This document shows, piece after piece, positions 18,282 to 29,126 of a DNA stretch of 64,000 bases. Each line of letters starts with the position of its first letter. Position 1 is the first letter of the stretch. This stretch comes from Bauldia sp. (GTDB lineage Bacteria > Pseudomonadota > Alphaproteobacteria > Rhizobiales > Kaistiaceae), in assembly GCA_037200845.1 (NCBI GenBank), contig JBBCGQ010000001.1:1674001-1738000 (forward strand). Reading direction: 5' to 3'. Below the pieces are notes generated by a model, which was not told the DNA's origin, searched no databases, and saw only the letters and a list, made by a program, of their open reading frames with translations. Made by a program: the position numbers and the translations under genes.

Positions 18282-19376
18282 ATGGCGGCAATGACGGTCC
18301 TCGGCATGATGAGCGGCACCTCGACGGACGGGGTGGACGCCGCCGTGCTGGTGACCGACGGCCAGTCGATCACTGCCTTCGGGCCGCGCCTGTTCCGCGC
18401 CTACACCGACATGGAGCGGTCGGCGCTGCGGGCCGCCGTGGCCGAGGCGCCAACGCTGACCGATCGCGCCGAGCGGCCGCCGGCGCTGGCCAAGGCCGAG
18501 CGGATAGTTACAGACGCCCACGCCGCGGCAGCCGAACTGCTGCTGCGCCAGAATCCCGCGATGAAAATCGAGCTGGTCGGGTTCCACGGCCAGACCGTGT
18601 TCCACGCGCCCGAGCGAGGCATGACGGTGCAGATCGGCGACGGCCCGGCGCTGGCAAAGCACCTTGGCGTGCCGGTCGTCCACGATCTCCGCGCCAACGA
18701 CGTTGCCGCCGGCGGGCAGGGCGCGCCGCTGGTGCCCGTCTATCACCGCGCGCTGTTCGTGCGCACGCGCTTCTCCGGCAGCATGGCGATCGTCAACATC
18801 GGCGGCGTCGCCAACATCACCCGCATCGGCGCTGACGGTTCGCTGGCCGCCGGCGACACCGGCCCGGGCAACGCGCTGATCGACGATTTCGTCCGCGCCC
18901 GCACCGGCCGCGCGATGGACGCCGGCGGCACGCTCGCCGCCGCCGGCCGCGTCGATGCCGCAGCGCTGGACGCGCTGCTGGCGTCACCCTGGTTCGCGCG
19001 GCCGTTCCCGAAGTCGCTCGACCGCAACGCGTTCTCCGCCGCGCCGGTCGCAGACCTCTCGACCGAGGACGGCGCCGCGACGCTCGCCGCCTTCACTTCT
19101 CGAACCATCGTGAAAGGCATTGTGATGGCGGGCGGCGCCGACCGCGTCGTCGTTGCCGGCGGCGGCGCCAGCAATCCCGTCCTCATGCACAACCTCGCCG
19201 CCGAAGCCGGCGTACCGGTGGCGAGCGCGGCGGACCTTGGCTGGTCGCCCGATTTCCTCGAGGCCGAGGCGTTCGCGTTCCTGGCCGTCCGCAGCCTCCG
19301 CGGCCTGCCGCTGACCTTCCCCGGCACGACCGGTGTTCCACAGCCGACCACCGGCGGCCTCGTCGCAAGGCCGTGA
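18282..19376 (+). CDS. anmK: Anhydro-N-acetylmuramic acid kinase
   Basis: A 364-residue sugar kinase of the ASKHA fold that converts anhydroMurNAc from wall recycling to MurNAc-6-phosphate. Phosphate-binding [14 protein letters not shown] is at the N-terminus (first ATG at 18282; ATG 18291 is also possible). GFHGQT and a C-terminal [14 protein letters not shown] adenosine loop complete the ATP site. NagZ, the hexosaminidase that releases its substrate, is also in this window (60799-61824). An lpxD-like gene begins 31 nt downstream. Confidence 0.95.
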   Translation: MAAMTVLGMMSGTSTDGVDAAVLVTDGQSITAFGPRLFRAYTDMERSALRAAVAEAPTLTDRAERPPALAKAERIVTDAHAAAAELLLRQNPAMKIELVGFHGQTVFHAPERGMTVQIGDGPALAKHLGVPVVHDLRANDVAAGGQGAPLVPVYHRALFVRTRFSGSMAIVNIGGVANITRIGADGSLAAGDTGPGNALIDDFVRARTGRAMDAGGTLAAAGRVDAAALDALLASPWFARPFPKSLDRNAFSAAPVADLSTEDGAATLAAFTSRTIVKGIVMAGGADRVVVAGGGASNPVLMHNLAAEAGVPVASAADLGWSPDFLEAEAFAFLAVRSLRGLPLTFPGTTGVPQPTTGGLVARP

Positions 19377-19407
19377 CAGCGGCGGGGGCGTAGGCTATCA
19401 GCCGAGG

Positions 19408-20472
19408 ATGAAACTTGCTGATGTTGCAGGGGCTTTGCGGGCGCAGGTGACGGGCGATGGCGCCCTCGAGGTCGCGCGCCTCGTCCACCCGGCCGACGCC
19501 GAGGGCCGCGCCGATCTCGCCATGGCGCTCACCGACGACGCGATTCCCGCGCTGGCCGAGACCAAAGCCGGCGCCGCCATCGTTAAGGCCGGCGCCAGGG
19601 TTCCGGACGGTGTAGCGACGATCGCGTATACCGGCCACGAGCGCATGGCGCTGGCGATCCTTACCCGGCTATTCGACCGCGGCCCGCGCCCCGCGCCGGG
19701 CATCGACCCGCATGCCGCCGTCGCCGCCGATGCGAAGATCGCGGAAGGCGCCAGCGTCGGCGCCCTCGCCGTGGTCGGTGCGCGCAGCACCGTCGGCGCC
19801 AACTCCGCCGTCCTGCCCGGCGCCACCATCGGCGCCGACGTCGTCATCGGGCGCGACTGCGTCATCCATCCCGGCGTCCGCATCGGCGACCGCGTCCGGA
19901 TCGGCGACCGGGTGATCGTCGCCGCCAACACCGTGATCGGGTCGGACGGCTTCTCCTACATCCCGGTCCGCAACCCGGACGGCACGCGCAATCCGATTCC
20001 GGCGCCGGTCCGCATCCATTCGCTGGCCACCGTCGTCATCGCCGACGACGTCGAGATCGGCGCCGGCACGACCATCGACCGCGGCACGCTGCGCGATACG
20101 AAAATCGGCCGCGGCACCAAGATCGACAACCAGGTGCAGATCGCCCACAACGTCGTCATCGGGGAGAGTTCGCTGATCTGCGGCATGGTCGGCATCGCCG
20201 GTAGCGTCACCATCGGCGACCGCGTGCTGATCGGCGCCAGCGCCGGCATCGCCGACCACCTCACCATTGGCGATGATTCCACCATCGGGGCTGCCGCCGG
20301 CCTGGCCTCGAACGTTGCCGCCGGCACCGTGTTTTCGGGTCTGCCGGCCGCGCCGCACGCGGCGACGCTGGAGCGATACATGAACATTGGCCGCCTGCGG
20401 ACGTTGTATCCGAAGGTCGCCGACCTCAAGCAGCGGCTGGAAGCTCTGGAAAAGACGGGCAAGGGTGGCTAG
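19408..20472 (+). CDS. lpxD: LpxD-like UDP-3-O-acylglucosamine N-acyltransferase
   Basis: A 354-residue left-handed beta-helix acyltransferase. The N-terminal LpxD uridine-binding domain spans about 1-100. More than 20 hexapeptide turns follow, and the C-terminal helices bind the acyl-ACP. The catalytic His is H247 in [11 protein letters not shown], so it looks active. In many proteobacteria lpxD lies in a bamA-lpxD-fabZ-lpxA cluster; this copy is instead followed by an acyl carrier protein and a ketosynthase. It may therefore be a second, specialised copy, but whether another exists in the genome cannot be seen here. ATG 19408 has GCCGAGG upstream. Confidence 0.9.
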   Translation: MKLADVAGALRAQVTGDGALEVARLVHPADAEGRADLAMALTDDAIPALAETKAGAAIVKAGARVPDGVATIAYTGHERMALAILTRLFDRGPRPAPGIDPHAAVAADAKIAEGASVGALAVVGARSTVGANSAVLPGATIGADVVIGRDCVIHPGVRIGDRVRIGDRVIVAANTVIGSDGFSYIPVRNPDGTRNPIPAPVRIHSLATVVIADDVEIGAGTTIDRGTLRDTKIGRGTKIDNQVQIAHNVVIGESSLICGMVGIAGSVTIGDRVLIGASAGIADHLTIGDDSTIGAAAGLASNVAAGTVFSGLPAAPHAATLERYMNIGRLRTLYPKVADLKQRLEALEKTGKGG

Positions 20473-20505
20473 CAAAAGACGGCAACGGCAGGGAGACCGA
20501 GAACA

Positions 20506-20778
20506 ATGGCCGACGTAACGGCTGACGTGATCGCCATCATCGCGAAGAAGGTGCCCGAGGACAGGCGGGCCGGCATCAAGTCGACCGACAGCCTGCAGGC
20601 GCTGGGGCTGGAATCGATCGACGCGCTCGAGATGATCTTCGACCTCGAGGAGAAGTTCGGCATCCAGATTCCGTACAACGCCAATAGCGCGACGACGGAT
20701 TTCTCCACCGTCGGCGACGTCGTCAAGGCGATCCAGCGGCTGGTCGACGAATCGAAGTCGGCGGACGCCTCGACGTGA
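20506..20778 (+). CDS. Specialised acyl carrier protein
   Basis: A 90-residue acidic four-helix carrier. The phosphopantetheine Ser is S37 in GLESIDALEM, and the unusual ESI replaces the DSL of housekeeping AcpP. The helix III region FDLEEKFGIQIPYN resembles AcpXL, the Rhizobiales carrier for very-long-chain lipid A acyl chains. A GGGAGACCGAG ribosome site precedes the ATG. Its stop overlaps the ketosynthase start by 4 nt (GTGA). The acyl group it carries is not known. Confidence 0.9.
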   Translation: MADVTADVIAIIAKKVPEDRRAGIKSTDSLQALGLESIDALEMIFDLEEKFGIQIPYNANSATTDFSTVGDVVKAIQRLVDESKSADAST

Positions 20779-21995
20779 ACGGCGCCCACCGCGTCGTCGT
20801 TACCGGCTTCGGCGTGCTTTCGCCGGTCGGCCTCGACGCCGCGACGTACTGGGAAGCCTTGAAGGCGGGCAGGAGCGGCATTGGCGTGCCGACGTCGGTT
20901 TCGCCCGAGTTGCTGCAGAAGGAAGTCGTCGCGGAGATCAAGGATTTCGATCCGCTCCGCCATTTCAGCGAGCGCGAGATCTCGGCGCTCGACCGCGTCT
21001 CGCAATTCGCGGTCGTGGCGGCGCGCGAGGCGGTGGCGCAATCCGGCCTCACTTTCGACCGCGGCCTCTCCGAGCGCACCGCCTGCATCGTCGGCACGGG
21101 CATCGGCGGCGCCCATACGCTCGACGATTCCTTCAAGCGGCTCTATCGCGAGAACGCGGCACGCGTCTATCCGCTGAGCGTGCCCAAGCTGATGCCCAAC
21201 GCTCCGGCGAGCCAAGTGTCGATGTACGTCGGCATTCGCGGCCCGTCGTTCGGCGTCGTCAGCGCCTGCGCCTCGGCGACGCACGCCATCGGCCTCGCTT
21301 ATCAGATGGTGCGCGCCGGCATGGCCGATGCCGCCGTCGCCGGCGGCTCGGAAGCCTGCATCACGCTCGGCACGCTGAAAGGCTGGGAGGCACTCCGCGT
21401 CATGGCCAACGACGCCTGCCGCCCGTTCTCGCGCGACCGCAAGGGCCTGGTGATCGGTGAGGGTGCCGCCATGCTGGTGCTGGAAACCCTGGAAGGGGCG
21501 AAGGCCCGCGGCGCCGCGATCCTCGGCGAGGTCGTCGGCTTCGGCATGAGCGCCGACGCCGAGGACCTGACCAACCCGGACGTCGGCGGCATGACCCGCG
21601 CCATCACCGGCTGCCTCAAGGATGCCGGCCTCGCCCCGGCCGACCTCGCCTACGTCAACGCCCACGGCACCGGGACGCTGGCCAACGACCAGACCGAGAC
21701 GGCGGCGCTGAAGGCATCGCTCGGCGAATGGGCGGCCAAGATCCCGATTTCCTCGACGAAATCGATGGTCGGGCACGCGCTGGGCGCCGCCGGGGCGCTG
21801 GAATTTGTGGCGGCGATGCTGGCGATCCGCGACGGCGTCGTGCCGCCGACCATGGGCTACCTCGGCCCCGACCCGGCCTGCGATCTCGACTACGTCCCCA
21901 ATGCCGCCCGCGAAATGAAGATCGACACCGCGATCTCCAATTCCTTCGCTTTCGGCGGCCTCAACGCCGTGCTCGCCGCCCGGCGTTTCATTTAG
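20775..21995 (+). CDS. Beta-ketoacyl-ACP synthase (FabF-like)
   Basis: A 406-residue condensing enzyme with the complete Cys-His-His triad: C165 in SACASATHA, H297 in NAHGTGT and H334 in MVGHALGAAGA. A Lys in SSTKSMVGH is also conserved. The closing SNSFAFGGLNAVL is the FabF/FabB C-terminal motif. It starts with GTG inside the ACP stop. The pairing indicates that it elongates chains on that ACP, with LpxD upstream the likely user. The chain length is not predictable from sequence. Confidence 0.9.
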   Translation: MNGAHRVVVTGFGVLSPVGLDAATYWEALKAGRSGIGVPTSVSPELLQKEVVAEIKDFDPLRHFSEREISALDRVSQFAVVAAREAVAQSGLTFDRGLSERTACIVGTGIGGAHTLDDSFKRLYRENAARVYPLSVPKLMPNAPASQVSMYVGIRGPSFGVVSACASATHAIGLAYQMVRAGMADAAVAGGSEACITLGTLKGWEALRVMANDACRPFSRDRKGLVIGEGAAMLVLETLEGAKARGAAILGEVVGFGMSADAEDLTNPDVGGMTRAITGCLKDAGLAPADLAYVNAHGTGTLANDQTETAALKASLGEWAAKIPISSTKSMVGHALGAAGALEFVAAMLAIRDGVVPPTMGYLGPDPACDLDYVPNAAREMKIDTAISNSFAFGGLNAVLAARRFI

Positions 21996-22102
21996 GCAAA
22001 TATTCCCGCACGAAATCCTCGACATCGCGTCTCAAATCATCATGTTTGACTCTGGCGCCAATTTGCGGAGCGCCCCAGCCAGACGAGGGTGACTGAGGCG
22101 GC

Positions 22103-23908
22103 ATGCTTCTCGACACGATGAACATCGCGATCCTGATCGGCGCGGCGCTCGTCGTGGCGGCGGCTTTCACCAGCCTGCTCTCGCTCCGTTTTGGCGCGCC
22201 ATTGCTGCTTGTCTTCCTCGGCGTCGGCCTGCTCGCCGGCGAGGACGGCATCGGCATCCAGTTCGACAACCTGCGCGCCGCCTATTTCGTGGGCTCGATC
22301 GCGCTGGCGATCATCCTGTTCGATTCCGGGTACATCACCCGCTTCGCCATGCTGAAGATCGCGGCCCTGCCGGCACTGGCGCTGTCGACGGTGGGCGTCG
22401 TCATCACGGCCGTGCTGGTCGGCTTCGCCGCGCAGGCCATCTTCCACGTCACGTGGAGCGAGGGGCTGCTGTTCGGCATCATCGTCGCGCCGACCGACGC
22501 GGCGGCGGTCTTCTTCCTGCTTCGCGTCGGCGGCATCACGCTCCGCGACCTCGTGCGCTCGACGCTCGAGGTGGAATCCGGCTCGAACGACCCGATCGCC
22601 ATTTTCCTGACGCTGGCGCTCATCGCCGCGATCGGCAGCGCCCACGGCTTTAGCGAGGCCGGCGTGTCGATCATCGGCGAACTGCTGCTGGAAGGCGTCG
22701 TCGGCGCCATAGTCGGCGTCATCGGCGGCTACGCCATCATCCAGATCGTCAACCGGACGAAGTTCGACACCGCGCTTTATCCCGTCGTCGTGCTGGCGAT
22801 GGCGCTGCTCATTTACGCCGTCGCCGCGATGACCTGGGGCAGCGGCTTCCTCGCCGTCTACATCGCCGGCCTCATCTCCGGTAACGCCCGCATGCGCCAC
22901 TCGGTGACGCTGGCGCGCTTCCAGGAGGGCATCACCTGGCTGGCGCAGATCGCCATGTTCCTGACGCTCGGCCTGCTGGCGACACCGTCCGAATTTCCGG
23001 CCGTCGCCGTCGGCGCGCTGACGCTCGCGGCGTTCCTCATCCTCGTCGCCCGCCCGGTGGCGGTGTGGGTGTGCCTCGTCGCTTTCCGCTTCACACGGCA
23101 GGAAATGGCGTTCATCTCGTGGGTGGGCTTGCGCGGCGCCGTCTCCATCCTGCTCGCGACGCTCCCAGTCATCGCCGCGCTCCCCAACGGGCGGCTGATG
23201 TTCAACGTCGCCTTCGTCGTGGTGCTCGCCTCGCTGCTCATCCAGGGCTGGACCATCGGGCCGGTCGCCCGTTTCCTCGGCCTGATCGTGCCGAAGCGTT
23301 CCGGCCCGATCGACCGCATCGAGCTGGAGCTGCCGGGCGGCGCCAACCACGAGATCGTCGCCTACGTCGTCCATCCCGAAAGCGCCGTCGCCAAGGGCCA
23401 GCGTATCCCGCGCTGGGCGCGCCCGTCGCTGGTCATCCGCAACGGCCGGACGCTGCGCCCGCACCGCTTCGGCCGCCCCGAAGCCGGCGACCGCATCTAC
23501 GTCATCACCACGCCGGAATATGTCGGGCTGCTCGACCGCCTGTTCTCCGGCCGCGCGCCAGGCGCTGATGACCCGCGCCTCTACGGCGAGTTCGCGCTGA
23601 CGCCCGACATCAAGATGATCGACATTGCGCGCACCTACCCGATGACGCTGCCGCCGGCCGACGAGAACATCACCGTCGGCGCGCTGCTCCGCCGCGAGCT
23701 CGCCGGCGACATCGAGCCCGGCGACCGCATCACCGTCGGCTCGGTCGATATCATCGTGCGCCGCGTCAACGCCGCCCACGAGATCCAGGAAGTCGGCCTG
23801 GCGATGGAGCACGCCGCGGCCGCCCCGCCGCGCATCCCGCTGTTCCAGTCGCCGCGCGAGCTGATCGCGATGATCAGGGCGTGGCTCGGCCGGAAGCCTT
23901 CGCCCTAG
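22103..23908 (+). CDS. nhaP2: NhaP2-type potassium/proton antiporter
   Basis: A 601-residue protein with about 12 membrane helices in the CPA1 family (CvrA/NhaP2 group). Motifs include IVAPTDAAAVFFLL and VESGSNDPIAIFLTL, where the Asp residues form the ion site. The C-terminus is a cytoplasmic TrkA_C-like regulatory domain (about 405-500), with a further domain to the end. K+ (or Na+)/H+ exchange at the inner membrane is the known family role. It converges with the following gene; their stop codons overlap. Confidence 0.92.
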   Translation: MLLDTMNIAILIGAALVVAAAFTSLLSLRFGAPLLLVFLGVGLLAGEDGIGIQFDNLRAAYFVGSIALAIILFDSGYITRFAMLKIAALPALALSTVGVVITAVLVGFAAQAIFHVTWSEGLLFGIIVAPTDAAAVFFLLRVGGITLRDLVRSTLEVESGSNDPIAIFLTLALIAAIGSAHGFSEAGVSIIGELLLEGVVGAIVGVIGGYAIIQIVNRTKFDTALYPVVVLAMALLIYAVAAMTWGSGFLAVYIAGLISGNARMRHSVTLARFQEGITWLAQIAMFLTLGLLATPSEFPAVAVGALTLAAFLILVARPVAVWVCLVAFRFTRQEMAFISWVGLRGAVSILLATLPVIAALPNGRLMFNVAFVVVLASLLIQGWTIGPVARFLGLIVPKRSGPIDRIELELPGGANHEIVAYVVHPESAVAKGQRIPRWARPSLVIRNGRTLRPHRFGRPEAGDRIYVITTPEYVGLLDRLFSGRAPGADDPRLYGEFALTPDIKMIDIARTYPMTLPPADENITVGALLRRELAGDIEPGDRITVGSVDIIVRRVNAAHEIQEVGLAMEHAAAAPPRIPLFQSPRELIAMIRAWLGRKPSP

Positions 23909-24564
23909 CCGCTGCCGTCGAGCGTCAGCCGCGCATCGAAGTTCGGTGCGTGGAGCTCGAACGTCGCTTCTGGCGTGCGGGCGAAGAACCGCATCACCAG
24001 GAACATCGCCACCGGGAACGTGATCAGCCACAGCGCGCCGATGCAGATCAGCCACGGCCACGCCACCTGCGCGATCAGGAACGGCGCCAGTATGCCGTTG
24101 GCGGCAAGCCACCAGCCGGTCCAGCGCTCGGCACCGCGGAACAGGGGCGCGGCCAGCAGCGTAGAGAGCGACATCAGCGTGTAGCCGAGAAGGTCGAGGC
24201 CGGTGGTGAACTGACCCTGGCCGCAGCACGCAAAGATCGCGACCGCGGCGCCGTCGCCGCGGATGTCGTGCGGGATGACGACGGTGAGCTGCGTGACATA
24301 GACCGAGGAAACCAGCGTCGCATACATCACAGCCAGCCCCAGCGCCGACAGGCTGAACGCGCGCCGGCGCACGGGCGCCGCGACATGCACGGCCGCCATC
24401 GTCAGCACGAAGGACGGAGCGAGCGCCAGCGACGGCGCGAATATGAGAATGCGGTCCCACGGGTCGTGCAGGACGCCAGCGACCTGCAGAAGTTGCGGTA
24501 TCCCGTAGCCCACGCTGGTGATGAACGCGGCAAGCGCCGCCCAGAAGCCGAACCGACCGGTCAC
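23905..24564 (-). CDS. Hypothetical six-helix membrane protein
   Basis: A 219-residue integral membrane protein with about six hydrophobic helices and short charged loops. It lacks motifs I recognise. The GTG at 24564 begins VTGRFGFWAAL just before helix 1; the frame continues upstream, but that sequence is hydrophilic, Arg-rich and crosses an intergenic repeat, so it was left out. The C-terminal tail ELHAPNFDARLTLDG is conserved-looking. Its end overlaps nhaP2 tail to tail. Possibly a DUF998-like or similar family; uncertain. Confidence 0.65.
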   Translation of the reverse strand: MTGRFGFWAALAAFITSVGYGIPQLLQVAGVLHDPWDRILIFAPSLALAPSFVLTMAAVHVAAPVRRRAFSLSALGLAVMYATLVSSVYVTQLTVVIPHDIRGDGAAVAIFACCGQGQFTTGLDLLGYTLMSLSTLLAAPLFRGAERWTGWWLAANGILAPFLIAQVAWPWLICIGALWLITFPVAMFLVMRFFARTPEATFELHAPNFDARLTLDGSG

Positions 24565-24660
24565 GTTCGCCCTCGCCTGTTGTTTGCGGAGGCTTAGTGG
24601 ATCGCCGGCCGACGTCCCTTGATCTGGGTCAACAACCGCCAACGGCTCGCAGCGTCTCGA

Positions 24661-24690
24661 TGAGTCCCGCTTTCGCGGGAACGAGCAGGA
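24661..24690. repeat. Family B palindromic repeat, single unit
   Basis: TCCCGC-TTTC-GCGGGA (24665-24680) is a short hairpin flanked by TGAG and ACGAG. It is one unit of the CCCGC/GCGGG repeat seen again at 47047-47083 and 50679-50929. It lies between two leftward genes and has no T-run, so it is not a clear terminator. Confidence 0.6.
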
Positions 24691-24694
24691 GGTG

Positions 24695-25348
24695 CTAAGC
24701 GGCGGTTTCCATCGCCAGGCGCCGGTCAACGTAGGCGGCGCAGTCTTCCAGCAGCTCGTCGATGTTGCTTTCGAAGAAGTGGTTGGCGCCCTTGATGATC
24801 TGCTGATCGATCTTGATGCCCTTCTGCGTCTTCAGCTTGTCGACCAGCGCCTGCACGTCCTTCTGCGGCACGACCTTGTCCTGGTCGCCGTGGATGATGA
24901 GGCCGGACGAAGGGCAGGGGGCGAGGAAGGTGAAGTCGTGCAGGTTGGCCGGCGGCGCGATCGAGATGAAGCCTTCGATCTCCGGCCGGCGCATCAGCAA
25001 CTGCATGCCGATCCAGGCGCCGAACGAGAAGCCGGCGACCCAGCAGCTGCGCGCATCCGGATGCACCGACTGCACCCAGTCGAGCGCCGCCGCAGCATCG
25101 GACAACTCGCCCGAGCCGTGGTCGAACTCGCCCTGGCTGCGGCCGACACCGCGGAAGTTGAACCGGAGCACGGCGAACCCGCGCTTCGCGAACATGTAGA
25201 AGAGCTGATAGACGATCTGGTTATTCATCGTGCCGCCGAACTGCGGGTGCGGATGCAGGATGATCGCGATCGGGCCGTTCTTCTTCTTGGCCGGCTGGAA
25301 GCGGCCTTCGAGGCGTCCGGCAGGGCCGGTAAAGATGATTTCGGGCAT
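24695..25348 (-). CDS. Alpha/beta hydrolase
   Basis: A 217-residue alpha/beta hydrolase of the YpfH/dienelactone-hydrolase-like group often annotated as a conserved Rhizobiales protein. The nucleophile elbow is GFSFG (Ser about residue 104). The acid is in HGDQDKVV and the base His in IKGANHFF near the C-terminus. HPHPQFGGTMNNQIV near the N-terminus is the family signature. The substrate is unknown. It is divergent from paiB across 162 nt. Confidence 0.9.
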   Translation of the reverse strand: MPEIIFTGPAGRLEGRFQPAKKKNGPIAIILHPHPQFGGTMNNQIVYQLFYMFAKRGFAVLRFNFRGVGRSQGEFDHGSGELSDAAAALDWVQSVHPDARSCWVAGFSFGAWIGMQLLMRRPEIEGFISIAPPANLHDFTFLAPCPSSGLIIHGDQDKVVPQKDVQALVDKLKTQKGIKIDQQIIKGANHFFESNIDELLEDCAAYVDRRLAMETAA

Positions 25349-25510
25349 GGGGCCTCGGAATTTGGGGGCAGCGGCGGCAGGGCACCGCTCAATCCGTGGC
25401 CCTCATATCACGATCGAGGGGGTCGAATTCAAGCATAACCGGCATTCCGGCCGCCGCTGCATTGCCCGGCCGGTTCGCCTTTGGCCGGCTGCCGCGCTAA
25501 TTTCCGCGCC

Positions 25511-26146
25511 ATGTACCAGCCGCCGCATTTCCGGGAGGACGATCCCGCCGTCCAGCACGCGCTGATCCGCGCCCATCCGCTGGGGCTGCTGGTCACGAGC
25601 GGCGCCGGGGGCCTTGAGGCGAACCATATTCCGTTCATCCTCGATGCTTCCGACGGCCTGCTGCAGGGCCACGTCGCGCGGCCGAATACGCAGTGGCAAA
25701 ACTTCGACCCAGCGACGGAGGCCCTGGTCGTGTTCCAGGGGCCGGAGGCCTACATCACGCCGTCCTGGTATGCGACGAAGGCGGAGACCGGCAAGGTCGT
25801 GCCGACGTGGAACTATGCCGTCGTGCAGGTCCACGGGCGCCTTCGCGCCGTCGAGGATCGCGACTGGCTACGCGCCCAGATCGAGGCGCTGACGCGGTCG
25901 CAGGAGGACCGCCGCGCGCATGGCTGGCATGTCGCCGACGCGCCCGAGGCCTACATCGAGGCGCAGATCCGCGGCATCGTCGGCATCGAGATCGCGATCG
26001 CGCGGATCGAAGGCAAATGGAAGGTGAGCCAGAACCGGCCGGAGAGCGATCGTGCCGGCGTGGTTGCCGGGCTGAGCAACGGCGGCGACGAGGCAGCGTT
26101 GGCGATGGCCGGACTGGTCGCGGCGCGCCGGAAGGCCGGAACATGA
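25511..26146 (+). CDS. paiB: FMN-binding PaiB-type protein
   Basis: A 211-residue flavin-binding split-barrel protein of the PaiB/transcriptional-regulator family. Motifs are MYQPPHFREDDP at the start, then SWYATKAETGKVVPTWNYAVVQVHG and the tail KVSQNRPESDRAGVVAGL. Bacillus PaiB is linked to negative regulation of sporulation and protease genes; the biochemical role here is unclear. It overlaps the next gene by 4 nt (ATGA) and is therefore the first gene of the suf transcript, which is unusual. Confidence 0.9.
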   Translation: MYQPPHFREDDPAVQHALIRAHPLGLLVTSGAGGLEANHIPFILDASDGLLQGHVARPNTQWQNFDPATEALVVFQGPEAYITPSWYATKAETGKVVPTWNYAVVQVHGRLRAVEDRDWLRAQIEALTRSQEDRRAHGWHVADAPEAYIEAQIRGIVGIEIAIARIEGKWKVSQNRPESDRAGVVAGLSNGGDEAALAMAGLVAARRKAGT

Positions 26147-27288
26147 GCCGCACCTACCTCGACTACAACGCCACCGCGCCGCTGCGCCCCGAGGCGCGCG
26201 CGGCGATGATCGCGGCGCTGGATGCCACCGGCAACGCATCGTCGGTCCACGGTGAGGGCAGGGCGGCGCGGAAGGTGGTCGAGCAGGCGCGCGCCGAGGT
26301 CGCGGCGCTGGTCGGCGGCGACGCCCGCTATGTCACCTTCACCAGCGGCGGCACGGAAGCGAACGACACGGTGCTGACGCCGGACTGGAGCTTCGCCGGC
26401 AAGCCGCGCCGCGCCGATGTCCTGTTCCACGGCGCGACCGAGCATCCGTCGGTCACCGCCGGAGGCCGCTTCGCGCGCGATGCCGTGAAGCCGATCCCGG
26501 TCGATGGCCAGGGCATCGTCGACCTCGCGGCGCTGGAGGCGATGCTCGCCGCCGCCACCCGCGAGGGCAAGCGCGCACTGGTCTCCGTGATGCTCGCCAA
26601 CAACGAGACCGGCGCCATCCAGCCGGTGCGCCGGGTCGCCGATGTCGCCCACGCCCACAACGCCACCGTTCATACCGACGCGGTGCAGGCGGCCGGTCGC
26701 ATACCGGTCGACATTGCGGCGCTCGGCGTCGATGTCTTGACGCTGTCGGCGCACAAGATCGGCGGGCCGCAGGGCGCCGGCGCTATCGTCCGCGCCACCG
26801 ACGCGTGGAGCTTCGCGCCACTGATGACCGGCGGCGGCCAGGAGAAGCGCCAGCGCGCCGGGACGGAAAACGTCGCGGCCGTCGCGGGCTTCGGCGCGGC
26901 GGCCAAGGTTGCCGCCCCGCTGCCGGAATGGAGGGTCTGGCGCGACCGCCTCGCGGCCATGGTGGGGCCCTCGGCGACCGTGTTCAGCGCGAACGTCGAG
27001 CGCCTGCCGCAAACCCTGTGTTTCGCCGTCCCCGGCCTCCCCGCCGAGACCCTGCTGATCGCCCTCGATCTGGCGGGGATCGCCGTCTCCTCCGGCTCCG
27101 CCTGCTCGTCGGGAAAAGTCTCGCCAAGTCATGTACTTGCGGCCATGAACGTGCCGGCGGCCCTAGCAAAATGCGCGATACGCATTAGCTTAGGCTGGGC
27201 CTCGACGGAGGCTGATTTAGATTCATTCGCAACTGCCTGGCGCCATGTGGTAAGTCACCTCGCGCCCGGAACGATTCAGGCGGCCTGA
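26143..27288 (+). CDS. Cysteine desulfurase, NifS/IscS type (SufS2-like)
   Basis: A 381-residue PLP enzyme that removes sulfur from cysteine for Fe-S assembly. The PLP Lys is in LSAHKIGGPQGAGA and the active-site Cys in SSGSACSSGK. The shape is IscS/NifS-like (group I), unlike SufS further down. In Agrobacterium an analogous sufS2 heads the sufS2BCDS1XA operon, which matches this order. It overlaps paiB by 4 nt; sufB follows after 60 nt. Confidence 0.92.
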   Translation: MSRTYLDYNATAPLRPEARAAMIAALDATGNASSVHGEGRAARKVVEQARAEVAALVGGDARYVTFTSGGTEANDTVLTPDWSFAGKPRRADVLFHGATEHPSVTAGGRFARDAVKPIPVDGQGIVDLAALEAMLAAATREGKRALVSVMLANNETGAIQPVRRVADVAHAHNATVHTDAVQAAGRIPVDIAALGVDVLTLSAHKIGGPQGAGAIVRATDAWSFAPLMTGGGQEKRQRAGTENVAAVAGFGAAAKVAAPLPEWRVWRDRLAAMVGPSATVFSANVERLPQTLCFAVPGLPAETLLIALDLAGIAVSSGSACSSGKVSPSHVLAAMNVPAALAKCAIRISLGWASTEADLDSFATAWRHVVSHLAPGTIQAA

Positions 27289-27348
27289 GCCGCCTCTCCG
27301 GAATGCTCGACCCGCGGTCCTTGAAACCGCAGTGGATGGAGTGAAGGA

Positions 27349-28814
<1,466 letters not shown>

Positions 28815-28818
<4 letters not shown>

Positions 28819-29126
28819 GCAGCCGTTACTGGTTTGCGGTCCTGTCGAGGACGGGCGTCGGCAACCCGCGCATGTCGCCGGTCAGCAGCGAAGGCTGGCT
28901 CGTGGTGGCCGGCTTCGTCGCGTCGATGTTTGTCGGCGCGCTGCTCTTCGTCTGGCTGATGATCGCCGACCATCCCGCGGCGGGCGTCATCCTGTTTGTG
29001 CTGTTCGCGGTCGTCGGCGCCGGAGGTTTCCTGTGGGCGTCGGTCGCCAGGGGCGACAAGGCGCGCACCGTGGCCGAATACCGCGCGATGCGGTCGGGCG
29101 GAACGATGTCCGCAAATCCGTCATGA
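28815..29126 (+). CDS. Small membrane protein in the suf operon
   Basis: A 103-residue protein starting with GTG inside the sufB stop. It has two hydrophobic segments (about 27-50 and 56-76), a polar N-terminus and a basic C-terminus. No domain is recognised. Both ends overlap their neighbours by 4 nt (sufB GTGA, sufC ATGA), so it is translationally coupled to the Fe-S scaffold genes. It is not a standard suf component. A membrane tether or metal-related role is speculation. Confidence 0.8.

Noticed and set aside
22040-24460. 800-codon antisense frame over nhaP2
   Set aside because: Rich in charged residues without structure; nhaP2 on the sense strand has clear membrane helices and motifs.
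24565-24729. Longer start for the six-helix membrane protein
   Set aside because: The extra residues are Arg/Ser-rich, cross a palindromic repeat and lack a ribosome site.
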